Assembly: GCF_020217005.1 (NCBI RefSeq) | Contig: NZ_JAIWOI010000172.1 | Span: 1-10,000, forward strand | Origin: Rheinheimera sp. | GTDB taxonomy: Bacteria > Pseudomonadota > Gammaproteobacteria > Enterobacterales > Alteromonadaceae | Length of the DNA stretch: 10,000 nt | Direction of reading: 5' to 3' | Part shown: piece by piece, positions 1 through 7,007 of the stretch | How the letters are laid out: every line of letters begins with the position of its first letter | How positions within the stretch are numbered: the first letter of the stretch is position 1 | Notes under the pieces: generated by a model | What the model saw: the letters and a program-made list of their open reading frames with translations, nothing else | Told to the model about the DNA's origin: nothing | Database searches by the model: none | Position numbers and translations under genes: made by a program

Positions 1-1
1 T

Positions 2-472
2 GGCGATTACCCAGTTGGTACTTACTTACGTAACCCACCCGGCACTTCACATGCTCCTTTTTCCAAAGAGGGTTGCTTATTACTGGTAAAGCTCTGGCAA
101 TTTAGCAAAGGCGACACAGAGCAGCTTTGCATCAAGCCTGAGCAACAGCGCTGGCAACCTGGTCTGGTGCCTGGTTTACAGGTGTTACCTTTACATCAAT
201 TTGATGGCATCAACACTGCTTTAGTGCGCTGGGCGCCACACACCCAATTTCAGCCTCATGTGCATGCCGGTGGTGAAGAAATTTATGTGCTCGAAGGTGT
301 GTTTCAGGACGAGTTTGGATGTTACCCCAAAGGCAGCTGGATACGCAGCCCCCGCTGGAGTAAACACCAGCCTTTTACCGGCAGCGAAGGCGCGCTGATT
401 TATGTCAAAGTGGGGCATTTGGGCGCGACTTTGTTAGGGGACCAGCTTAGTCCCCAACATGCATTAACCTGA
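2..472 (+). CDS. ChrR-type tandem cupin protein, 5'-truncated by the window edge
   Basis: The reading frame is open from base 2 to the TGA at 470-472, giving 156 visible residues with the start lying upstream. Two cupin units can be read. The first is only its tail, with the pattern GTYLRNPPGTSHAPF followed by EGCLLLVKLWQF. The second is nearly complete: PHVHAGGEEIYVLEG, then the DEFGCYPKGSWIRSP stretch and KHQPF. The HxH...E pattern and later His are the usual cupin metal ligands, and the wording matches the ChrR cupin family (Cupin_7), where such domains sense oxidative conditions or bind metal. A GTG at 167 is only an internal codon, because similarity to the family continues upstream of it. 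No sigma factor or zinc-binding anti-sigma domain is visible, so a ChrR regulatory role is not shown. A stand-alone metal-binding cupin or dioxygenase-like role is equally possible. The gene converges with the hydrolase, with only 2 bp between stops. Confidence 0.85.
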   Translation, partial: GDYPVGTYLRNPPGTSHAPFSKEGCLLLVKLWQFSKGDTEQLCIKPEQQRWQPGLVPGLQVLPLHQFDGINTALVRWAPHTQFQPHVHAGGEEIYVLEGVFQDEFGCYPKGSWIRSPRWSKHQPFTGSEGALIYVKVGHLGATLLGDQLSPQHALT

Positions 473-474
473 AT

Positions 475-1536
475 TTAATTCAATACCGCTACTAAATCTG
501 AGCGGATAAAATCTGACAATACGGCCTGATGTTCACGAGCCCATTGACTCATAGCGCGGCCATCGCCAGTGGTGACTTGTTCTATAAAGGCGCTGGACAA
601 AGCCTGAGTCGCTGCTTTTATCACTTGCTGCTGTGGTGCAGTGTCTTCGCTGCGGCGCCAGCCAGAAAAAATGTTGTGGCTACCAGAACTAAATACTGCC
701 AGTACTTTATAGCTACTGGCCATAGCGTAGTACAGCTCAAATCTGTCGGCAGGAGAGGAGTAATAACCTGGCACTTTAATTTCATCTTCCGTAGTGGTGA
801 TGTGCAAAGTTGGAATAGTCACCTCTGCCAACACTTGCTCTAAAGGCTGATCGTTATAAAAAGGTGGAGCGGAAATTAAGATGGCGGCTTTAATTCTGTC
901 ATCTTTCAGGCTGATCAACTTGCCGCCCTGTTCCACTACGGCACCGCTCAGCAGCATGGAGGTGTTGGCTCCATACGAATGCCCTGCCATCATAATGTTT
1001 TGCTGATCAAAATCCGCCGCATATTCGGAAGCTAAAATCTGGTCCAGCGCAAACTTCACATCCTGAACTCTTGCTAAAGCTTCGGTTTCATCCGCGGCAT
1101 CCATTAAGCGAAAAGGCAATAACAGTCTGTTACCGCGCCATACTTTGCGATCGCTGCCATCATGCTGCACATGCAAGCTGGCATAACCCTGACTGGCCCA
1201 GTATTGCCCTAAATAAGCGTAACGTTCCTTAGAGCCGCCAAGCCCATGGGAAAATACAATGAGCGCTTTCGCCTTTTTCTGATGAGCTGGTTTAAACAGC
1301 AGAGCAGGCACAACTCGGTTTCTTTTTTGATCCAGCCAGTCAAAACTAACTTCGTCAATATTCGAAGATAATGTCCTGGCGATTTCTGTGGAATGCTGTA
1401 CCGAAGGTAAATTTAATTGCTGTTGCCACACCTCTGGGTTTAACGCCTGTTTCTGTGAACAGCCAGACAAAGACAATAATAAAATACTGGTCAGTGCTGC
1501 TACGACTATTGTTTTTGCTCTGGTGTGGCTTCGCAT
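475..1536 (-). CDS. Predicted lipoprotein alpha/beta hydrolase (PAF-acetylhydrolase/dienelactone hydrolase-like)
   Basis: This 353-residue protein begins with a basic n-region, a hydrophobic stretch at about 9-24 and a lipobox LSGC ending at Cys26, so it is probably a lipid-anchored envelope protein. The rest is an alpha/beta hydrolase. The oxyanion-hole strand SHGLGGSKE lies near 96-104, the nucleophile elbow GHSYG has Ser187, an acidic residue at Asp251 lies in TTTEDE, and the catalytic His is probably His287 in GSHNIF. The overall look matches the COG4188/platelet-activating-factor acetylhydrolase-like group, which cleaves esters, but the substrate cannot be read from sequence. The ATG at 1536 is preceded by AAGAGG (complement of 1544-1549) at good spacing. 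The gene is monocistronic, divergent from the EAL protein and tail-to-tail with the cupin gene. Exact substrate class is open; hydrolase fold and lipoprotein sorting are well supported. Confidence 0.88.
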   Translation of the reverse strand: MRSHTRAKTIVVAALTSILLLSLSGCSQKQALNPEVWQQQLNLPSVQHSTEIARTLSSNIDEVSFDWLDQKRNRVVPALLFKPAHQKKAKALIVFSHGLGGSKERYAYLGQYWASQGYASLHVQHDGSDRKVWRGNRLLLPFRLMDAADETEALARVQDVKFALDQILASEYAADFDQQNIMMAGHSYGANTSMLLSGAVVEQGGKLISLKDDRIKAAILISAPPFYNDQPLEQVLAEVTIPTLHITTTEDEIKVPGYYSSPADRFELYYAMASSYKVLAVFSSGSHNIFSGWRRSEDTAPQQQVIKAATQALSSAFIEQVTTGDGRAMSQWAREHQAVLSDFIRSDLVAVLN

Positions 1537-1822
1537 AAAAAGTCCTCTTGATAAAACGAACCTTGATCAACCCATCCTTAACTACAAAAGTGGCCAAAGG
1601 TCTAGTGGCTCTGCTGGGGATCACTTCGGACAGCAGATCAATCTGTGGCGCAAGTATCTGCGTCTATAGCTCAAAAAAAAAGCAATAAAAACTGATGATG
1701 CTGTTCAATAAATTCGAACAGAGTTTTTAACTGCGGAATATTTACTAAATTTATCAAATTTCGCGTTGCATCTGTCATTCTGCCAGCTAAGGTTAAAGCA
1801 GAAACCTTCTGTTTGAGCTGTT
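1537..1822. other. Divergent intergenic region between hydrolase and EAL-protein genes
   Basis: This 286-bp stretch must hold the promoters for both flanking genes. It contains nine consecutive A residues at 1673-1681, an AT-rich block from about 1673 to 1765 and several short inverted repeats. These include GCAGAT at 1633-1638 with ATCTGC at 1656-1661, and AAGGTT at 1789-1794 with AACCTT at 1803-1808 just ahead of the EAL-protein start. No sigma-70 pair stands out clearly enough to call. I see no gene on either strand; open frames here are short and lack family features. Confidence 0.6.
1701..1721. repeat. Short inverted repeat, candidate operator
   Basis: CTGTTC at 1701-1706 is matched by its exact complement GAACAG at 1716-1721, separated by nine AT-rich bases. 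It sits about 100 bp before the EAL-protein start, in the AT-rich part of a divergent promoter region. A regulator-binding site is one reading. The CTG...CAG ends recall LexA boxes, but the 15-bp interior is too long for the usual CTG-N10-CAG. A T5 run at 1724-1728 would also suit a very weak hairpin, though no gene ends here. Function is unproven. Confidence 0.3.
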
Positions 1823-4366
1823 ATGACCTTGCGCCAAAACCCTTTGTTCAAAACTTTATTTTTTCTGGCCTTATGTGCGTTATTGCTCTGCGCTTTGATG
1901 CTGGTTCATCTATTGCCGCAACAAATGTTAAAACCTATTAATGATCTCTATTATTTTCCTGTGACTGAACAAACCTCCGAGCTCCAACAACTGCTATTCC
2001 AGCCTGCGGATCTTTGGCAAAAGTTACCAAGTTCGACCGCCAGTCTGGGTTATCAGCAGAAAGACTTTTGGTATAAAACCCGGCTAAAAGCCAGTGACTC
2101 AGAGACAGCTTTATCTGTACAAGCCCCATTTCTGGACCGGTTAGAACTCTATTTGCTAGATCCACAATTAAATCTGATGCAGAGCTACAAACTGGGCGAT
2201 CAACAGCTTTATAAACTCAGGCCTTTGCCTACGCTGAACTTTGTGATTCTGGTGCCTGCCAGCACAGAAGATCTGTGGCTTATTGCGAAGGTGAGTAATC
2301 AGGGGGCGAATATGCTGCCACTGCAACGTAGCAGCACACTGGAGATGGAGCAGCAGGAGCATCTGGCTGTCTTTATCCACAGTCTGTTCAGCGGTATTTT
2401 TTTGTGCCTGATCGCGCTGTCTGCAGGCTTTTATCTGATTTACCGTCACGGTTATTTTCTGGCATTCTCCTGCATGTTTTTAACTGTCGTTTTAATTCAA
2501 TTAGAGATTAACGGCCTGTTATTTGCCTATGTCTGGCCAGAGTCGCCTGAATACAACCTGGTGATAGAATATGGTGCAGTGCTGGGTTCTGTGTTTGCAG
2601 CCAGTTTTGTCTTGTCTTTTTTCCGCAGTTCCGAGACACCTGACTGGTTAATGTGGCCATTTCAACTGATCCGAGCTTTCAGCGCCCTATTACTGTTGGC
2701 CAGTCCATGGCTTGGTGTCTTTTGGCTTAAAAAAGTAGGCATAGAACTGACTGCACTGACTGGCAGCATGATGTTATTAGCCAGTTTTTGGCTGTTGTAC
2801 AAACGTCACGCCAATGCACTGTTTTTCTCGCTGGCCTTGCTGACTATGCTCACCGGAGTCGCAGTAATGATATTGCGCAGCAAAGGCTATTTACCCGCGG
2901 TGATGCTCACCAATTCAGCGATGGAAATAGGAAATGCTTTGTCTGCAATGTTTTTTGTTTTTGCCATGCTGCAAAATATGCATCTGGAAAAAAACCGGAA
3001 AATTGCCTTTCAACAACAAATTCTGGACCAGCAGCAACATATTCAATCTATGCAGCAAAAAGCACTGCAACTGGCGCTGACAGAACCTGTCTCCGACTTA
3101 CCCAATAAAAGAGCTCTGCTGAACCGACTAGAACAACTGGATGAACAAAGAGATAGTAATTTTTATCTGGTCATGATCGAACATCAGCGCTTTCGCCAAA
3201 TTGAACGCGCCCTGGGCGTGGAAGAAGCGAACCATACCATCACAGGCTTTAGTAAATTATTGAAACGTTGGGGCGAACAACAACGTCAGACCGAAGCCCG
3301 GTATCCGGCATTATTTGCATTGGAGCGTGACAGCTATGTGGTACTTATTGCACCAACAGACTTTCGCTCTCAGTTTGAGCAGCTGCGTTACCAACTGGAT
3401 GCCTCACTCAAAGTGGACAACCTGCAACTTGATCTGGGGACTGTTTACAGCTCGGTGCATTACCCTGTTGATTGTGCCAGAGCGTCAGATACACTGGATT
3501 TAGCACTGGCAGCCATAGAACATGCTGACCGATCAGGAGATTACCTGCCCTACGAGCCTTTGTATCTTGAGCAAAACTTAGAACACATTCACTTATTGTC
3601 AGAGCTCAATATTGCCCTGCAAGACGACTTATTAGAGCTCTATGTGCAGCCTATTCTGGATATGAAGCAACAAAAGATCCATGCAGGTGAACTGCTGATC
3701 CGTTGGTATCACCCTAAAATGGGCCAAATTTCGCCTATTGATTTTATTCCGCTGGCCGAACAGACAGGAATGATTAGTCAGGTGACAGAATGGGTACTGA
3801 ACAAGACCCTGCTGCTGCAAAAACAACTTGCAGATGCCGGCGTCAACATACGTTTATCTATGAATATTTCGCCGCTGGATTTGCGAAACGCCGCTTTGAT
3901 TTCAAGAGTGATAGAAGCGGTAAAAAGCACCAGTTATTCCACTGTGCCATTGCAACTCGAGCTGACAGAAACAGCCTTTGTTGATTTGGTCAAAGATTCA
4001 GAACAGGCATTAAAACTACTGGAAAGGTCCAATATCAGGATCTCACTGGATGATTTTGGCGTAGGACAATCTTCTTTAGCCCGCTTGCAAGGATTGCCTT
4101 TGGGTGAGCTTAAAATTGACCGGGATTTGCTGTGTCAGGCAGTGCGGTTAAATGACGATACGGTACTGCGGTACGCGGTAATGCTGGGAAAATCGCTGCA
4201 ACTTTATACTGTGGTGGAAGGTGTAGAAACCCTGAAAGAACTGGAGTTTGTCCGTCGCTTAGGCGCAGACGCTGTGCAAGGCTATCTGCTGGCTAAACCT
4301 ATGCCATTTGCCAGATTTAGCCAGTGGTTGATTGATTTTGAACAGCAGGGTTTCAGGTTAAGCTAA
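1823..4366 (+). CDS. 7TMR-DISM membrane protein with degenerate GGDEF and intact EAL domain (c-di-GMP phosphodiesterase)
   Basis: This 847-residue protein most likely hydrolyses c-di-GMP at the inner membrane in response to a periplasmic signal. Domain order: an N-terminal hydrophobic segment (about 9-31); a periplasmic 7TMR-DISMED2-like beta domain (about 40-165); a seven-helix membrane unit (about 185-385); a short Q-rich linker predicted to coil (395-415); GGDEF (about 415-570); EAL (about 585-840). The GGDEF signature is replaced by ERDSY at 501-505, so cyclase activity is unlikely. The EAL domain reads ELL at Glu623 and keeps Asn681, Glu713, Asp743-Asp744, Lys764, Glu799 and Gln819, the metal- and water-binding set known from EAL enzymes, so it is probably active. 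The ATG at 1823 is fixed by an in-frame TGA at 1814-1816; its Shine-Dalgarno is weak. It ends 9 bp from the stop of the convergent nfeD-like gene. The ligand sensed is unknown. Confidence 0.93.
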   Translation: MTLRQNPLFKTLFFLALCALLLCALMLVHLLPQQMLKPINDLYYFPVTEQTSELQQLLFQPADLWQKLPSSTASLGYQQKDFWYKTRLKASDSETALSVQAPFLDRLELYLLDPQLNLMQSYKLGDQQLYKLRPLPTLNFVILVPASTEDLWLIAKVSNQGANMLPLQRSSTLEMEQQEHLAVFIHSLFSGIFLCLIALSAGFYLIYRHGYFLAFSCMFLTVVLIQLEINGLLFAYVWPESPEYNLVIEYGAVLGSVFAASFVLSFFRSSETPDWLMWPFQLIRAFSALLLLASPWLGVFWLKKVGIELTALTGSMMLLASFWLLYKRHANALFFSLALLTMLTGVAVMILRSKGYLPAVMLTNSAMEIGNALSAMFFVFAMLQNMHLEKNRKIAFQQQILDQQQHIQSMQQKALQLALTEPVSDLPNKRALLNRLEQLDEQRDSNFYLVMIEHQRFRQIERALGVEEANHTITGFSKLLKRWGEQQRQTEARYPALFALERDSYVVLIAPTDFRSQFEQLRYQLDASLKVDNLQLDLGTVYSSVHYPVDCARASDTLDLALAAIEHADRSGDYLPYEPLYLEQNLEHIHLLSELNIALQDDLLELYVQPILDMKQQKIHAGELLIRWYHPKMGQISPIDFIPLAEQTGMISQVTEWVLNKTLLLQKQLADAGVNIRLSMNISPLDLRNAALISRVIEAVKSTSYSTVPLQLELTETAFVDLVKDSEQALKLLERSNIRISLDDFGVGQSSLARLQGLPLGELKIDRDLLCQAVRLNDDTVLRYAVMLGKSLQLYTVVEGVETLKELEFVRRLGADAVQGYLLAKPMPFARFSQWLIDFEQQGFRLS

Positions 4367-4375
4367 AATCCGGCG

Positions 4376-4858
4376 TTATAGCGAGTCAGCTGGTTTGCTT
4401 CTGACCAGCAAAAAACCAACGCTGGCAGAGCTTATTAATACGGTCTGACCTGGATCCAGCACTGTAGCCAAATCTGCCGGGTCAAGACGAACCCGCCATT
4501 CCAGGCCACAAAACTGAATATGGCTATCGATATCTTTATGAGCCTGCTCTGTGAGTATTAGCTCTGTACCAACAAAATCGGAAATGGCGTGATCTTCCTG
4601 TAACCGAACACCGTTTTTTTGCAATTTACGTAATGGTTTCCATAAAAGCACTGCTGATAATGCCGTCAGCATGGCCAGACTGAGCAAAACCAGACTGGTG
4701 TCTTGCGGCAACCAGCCAAACCACATCAAAGCGGCGCTGATAAAAGCTCCTATGGCCAGTGCCAGCAGCACCTCCAGTACACCAGGAATAGCAAAAGGCA
4801 ATAAAGCCAGACATAACAAGGCTAATAACAGCAAACCAGAAAGCAGATTCAGCTCCAT
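4376..4858 (-). CDS. NfeD-like membrane protein, short form (SPFH partner)
   Basis: The 160-residue product has hydrophobic segments at about 5-25, 28-48 and 55-72, then a soluble C-terminal part (about 90-155) containing GTELILTE and GLEWRVRLD, typical of the OB-like NfeD C-terminal domain. It lacks the ClpP-like protease domain of long NfeD proteins, so it matches the short NfeD1b type, similar in size to E. coli YbbJ (about 150 residues). Short NfeD proteins are known to be encoded with and to bind SPFH proteins. Here the SPFH gene lies directly upstream with a 9-bp gap, and the Shine-Dalgarno overlaps its stop, so the two are almost certainly one operon. A role in membrane quality control or microdomain organisation is inferred from family and neighbour only. 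The start is supported by strong AAGGAG at proper spacing. Confidence 0.9.
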   Translation of the reverse strand: MELNLLSGLLLLALLCLALLPFAIPGVLEVLLALAIGAFISAALMWFGWLPQDTSLVLLSLAMLTALSAVLLWKPLRKLQKNGVRLQEDHAISDFVGTELILTEQAHKDIDSHIQFCGLEWRVRLDPADLATVLDPGQTVLISSASVGFLLVRSKPADSL

Positions 4859-4863
4859 TAAGT

Positions 4864-4869
4864 CTCCTT
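4864..4869 (-). promoter_or_regulatory. Ribosome binding site of the nfeD-like gene, overlapping the SPFH stop
   Basis: Read on the minus strand, AAGGAG overlaps the TAA stop of the SPFH gene and lies five bases before the ATG at 4858. This arrangement suggests translational coupling and fixes the start codon. Confidence 0.75.
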
Positions 4870-5806
4870 AGGACAGAGTTCCGGATTTTTGAATAGCAGC
4901 CACTACACCTAAAGCTTCAGCGACAGTGTTTCCCGCTGAAGATTTATCATTGTCCATCAATACCACTGTCGACTCACGGGCTATGGCCTTTTTTGCAGCT
5001 ATAGCTTCAGTTGCCAGATCCAACAATACGGCCGCCTGACCTTCGGTTGTCGCAGCGGCCTGACCTATCATGGTTAAGGCTTTGGCTTTGGCTTCGGCCA
5101 CCAACTCAATAGAGCGTGCCTCACCTTCGGCTTTAAGTACCTGTTGTTCACGCTCCGCTTCAGCCGCCAGTACTGTGGCCTGCTTATCACCTTCAGCTAT
5201 ATTGATTGCGGCCTGACGTTTACCTTCAGAATCCAGAATAGAAGCACGTTTTTCCCGTTCAGCCCGCATTTGTTTTTCCATCGCATCCAGAACTGACGCA
5301 GGAGGATTGATATCTTTGATTTCATAGCGCATCACCTGCACGCCCCAGGCTGCAGATGCCTGGTTAATGGCATGAATGATTTTAACGTTCAGGCTGTCCC
5401 GCTCTTCAAAGGTTTTGTCTAGATCCAGCTTACCTATTTCAGAACGCATCGAAGTCTGCGCCAGCTGGATCACCGCATACACATAATTATCTATGCCGTA
5501 CGAAGCTTTGTAGGGTTCCATCACTTTGATATACAACACACCGTCTATCGTCAGGCTGATATTGTCTTTGGTGATGGCCGACTGACTTGGTATATCGATA
5601 GCGCTTTCTTTTAACGACACCTTGTAGGCGATCCGGTCGATAAATGGGATAACGAACTGCAGACCTGCGGTTTGGGTTTCATAATACTTCCCTAACCTTT
5701 CAATGATATAGGCCATATTTTGCGGCAATATGATCACTGTTTTGCCAATCAGTATCAGCACCGCCACAACCAGAGCGCCAGTAACTATTAAATTCGTTTC
5801 AAGCAT
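4868..5806 (-). CDS. SPFH/band-7 (stomatin/paraslipin-like) membrane protein, QmcA type
   Basis: This 312-residue protein has one N-terminal membrane segment (about 5-26), an SPFH/PHB domain (about 26-185) and a long Ala/Glu-rich coiled coil (about 175-270) that normally drives oligomerisation. Diagnostic stretches are the ERLGKYYET region, DIPSQSAITKDN (72-83), a segment with EERDSLN (134-140), WGVQVMRYEIKDINPP (154-169) and EKQMRAEREKRA (177-188). Length is close to E. coli QmcA (305). The family forms ring- or cage-like membrane assemblies and is linked to membrane microdomains and control of membrane proteases; this is family knowledge, not visible here. The ATG at 5806 has AAGGA upstream at good spacing. 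It is the first gene of an operon with the NfeD-like gene, the conserved pairing for this family. I do not assign qmcA because several SPFH paralogues share these motifs. Confidence 0.93.
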   Translation of the reverse strand: MLETNLIVTGALVVAVLILIGKTVIILPQNMAYIIERLGKYYETQTAGLQFVIPFIDRIAYKVSLKESAIDIPSQSAITKDNISLTIDGVLYIKVMEPYKASYGIDNYVYAVIQLAQTSMRSEIGKLDLDKTFEERDSLNVKIIHAINQASAAWGVQVMRYEIKDINPPASVLDAMEKQMRAEREKRASILDSEGKRQAAINIAEGDKQATVLAAEAEREQQVLKAEGEARSIELVAEAKAKALTMIGQAAATTEGQAAVLLDLATEAIAAKKAIARESTVVLMDNDKSSAGNTVAEALGVVAAIQKSGTLS

Positions 5807-5900
5807 AACTTGTCCTTAAGCCGAAAAAATTGTTTTCCCTGACAGCTTAACTTAATTACAAAAAAATTAAATATTAAACACCATTTTCTAACAACTATTG
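5807..5900. other. AT-rich intergenic stretch upstream of the SPFH operon
   Basis: These 94 bp separate the esterase stop from the SPFH start, both on the minus strand. The part at 5850-5900 is very AT-rich, suiting a promoter for the SPFH operon, but no convincing -35/-10 pair is seen. There is no GC-rich hairpin with a T-run, so I call no terminator for the esterase gene. Confidence 0.45.
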
Positions 5901-6827
5901 TTATTTTCCCAATAGAAACCGCAGTGGATGCTCCAGCCTGTTCGCCCATGCGTGTTCAGAATGATCAGCTCCCGGAAAAAACCTGCTTTGCCACTGCCCC
6001 TCCGGCCAACCTTGTTGTTGCAGCAGTTGATCCACCTTGTGTTGCCATGGTGGATACCAGGCGTCCAGCGTCTGATCGCCATAATCAAAATACAAACGGC
6101 TTCGACTGTCCGGGTTTAGCTTTTGCCGCAGATATGCTAAAAACTGCTCAGGCACAGGGTTGTCCTGCTGCTGAAAAATACCAGGCCAATGGGTAGATAA
6201 ACAGGCGGCAGCACCAAACTGATCCGGATACTGCAGCAGAGCATACAGCGAGATCAGGCCGCCCATGCTGGAACCCATCAGCAGGTTGTATTCTTTACTC
6301 TGGTGCACAGAAAAATGACGCTGAATATAAGGTTTCAGTTCTTTGACCAGAAAACTCAGGTACAAGTCGGAATACACAGCAGTGGCAAATAATTTTTGCC
6401 CAGGACTGCGCTCCAGTTGATACAACTGCTTTTGCTCAACAGTGCCCAAGCTGGCAAAAGGCTGCTGCGGAAAATACTCACTGTGCCTTTTATCTCCGGC
6501 ATTATGTATAGCCACCACAATAAATGGGATCAGCTGGTTTTGTTTCAGCAAGGCTGAACTTACTTCGTCCACCCGCCATTCCTGACCATTCCAGCTGTTT
6601 TTAGCATCAAACAGCATTTGCCCATCTTGCATATAGAGTACCGCATACTTTTGTTGGCCCTGGTCGCTGTAGCCTTCAGGTAACCAGATATCTATAGTGC
6701 GTTTACCAATATAGTCAGACTTAAAATCTTTCAGTTGTACCACAGAACCCGAGCTGACTTGTGGTGTTGCGGCCACCTCTGTTGTCAGACCTAAAGCAAA
6801 AATAAAAAACCAGATTACATACCTCAC
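5901..6827 (-). CDS. Exported alpha/beta hydrolase, putative esterase (PF00756/esterase D type)
   Basis: The 308-residue product starts with a signal peptide (hydrophobic about 3-15, likely cleavage after VAA at 18-20), so it acts in the periplasm or outside. It belongs to the putative esterase family that includes Fes-like and esterase D enzymes. Visible motifs are YAVLYMQDGQMLFD (61-74), the nucleophile elbow GSSMGG with Ser187, an acid in DYGDQTLD (Asp251 or Asp255), and GADHSEHAW with catalytic His probably 289. The triad is complete, so an active carboxylesterase or acyl-transfer enzyme is likely; the substrate is not readable. The start is a GTG at 6827, because an in-frame TGA lies at 6843-6845 and no ATG fits between. 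GGGTGG upstream serves as a moderate ribosome site. The gene reads toward the SPFH operon but the 94-bp gap suggests separate transcription. It is divergent from the solute-binding protein gene. Confidence 0.9.
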   Translation of the reverse strand: MRYVIWFFIFALGLTTEVAATPQVSSGSVVQLKDFKSDYIGKRTIDIWLPEGYSDQGQQKYAVLYMQDGQMLFDAKNSWNGQEWRVDEVSSALLKQNQLIPFIVVAIHNAGDKRHSEYFPQQPFASLGTVEQKQLYQLERSPGQKLFATAVYSDLYLSFLVKELKPYIQRHFSVHQSKEYNLLMGSSMGGLISLYALLQYPDQFGAAACLSTHWPGIFQQQDNPVPEQFLAYLRQKLNPDSRSRLYFDYGDQTLDAWYPPWQHKVDQLLQQQGWPEGQWQSRFFPGADHSEHAWANRLEHPLRFLLGK

Positions 6828-7007
6828 AGCTGCGCCACCCTGTCATTATGTTCTTTGTTCTATAGTCTATCGCTGTACCACAGAGCACAAGGCTGAATAC
6901 GATTGCGGCAAAAAGCCATGATTGATGGCAAAGCCCGACACAACAGACTTGCAGTTCACTGCTGATCCGGTACATTGTGCAGTCTAAGCTGATAGTGAGG
7001 GGTTAGA
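6828..7007. promoter_or_regulatory. Divergent promoter region between esterase and solute-binding protein genes
   Basis: This 180-bp gap separates two divergent starts. For the rightward gene a loose sigma-70 pair is TTGCAG at 6949-6954 and TACATT at 6971-6976, 16 bp apart. A small palindrome, GCAGT at 6951-6955 and ACTGC at 6958-6962, overlaps that -35 and could be an operator. GAGGGG at 6997-7002 is the ribosome site for the gene at 7008. For the leftward gene, TTGTGC followed by an AT-rich TAGACTATAG block is the best candidate. All promoter calls here are weak matches by eye. Confidence 0.35.

Noticed and set aside
167..472. A 101-residue cupin starting from GTG at 167
   Set aside because: The frame is open back to base 2 and the upstream residues continue the same ChrR cupin family, so the GTG is internal.
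1547..1567. Direct repeat CTTGAT (1547-1552 and 1562-1567) near the hydrolase start
   Set aside because: Two six-base copies, one overlapping the ribosome site, are easily chance; no third copy or matching promoter seen.
1388..1669. Open frame on the plus strand across the hydrolase 5' end and intergenic region
   Set aside because: It is antisense to a clear lipoprotein signal sequence, has no ribosome site and no recognisable protein features.
1701..1728. Possible intrinsic terminator (hairpin plus T5)
   Set aside because: The stem is six pairs with half AT, the loop is nine bases, and no gene on the plus strand ends upstream of it.
4367..4375. Bidirectional terminator between the EAL gene and the nfeD-like gene
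   Set aside because: Only 9 bp lie between the stops and no hairpin with flanking A/T runs can be drawn.
5924..6196. Overlapping plus-strand open frames inside the esterase gene
   Set aside because: They are antisense shadows of conserved esterase coding sequence.
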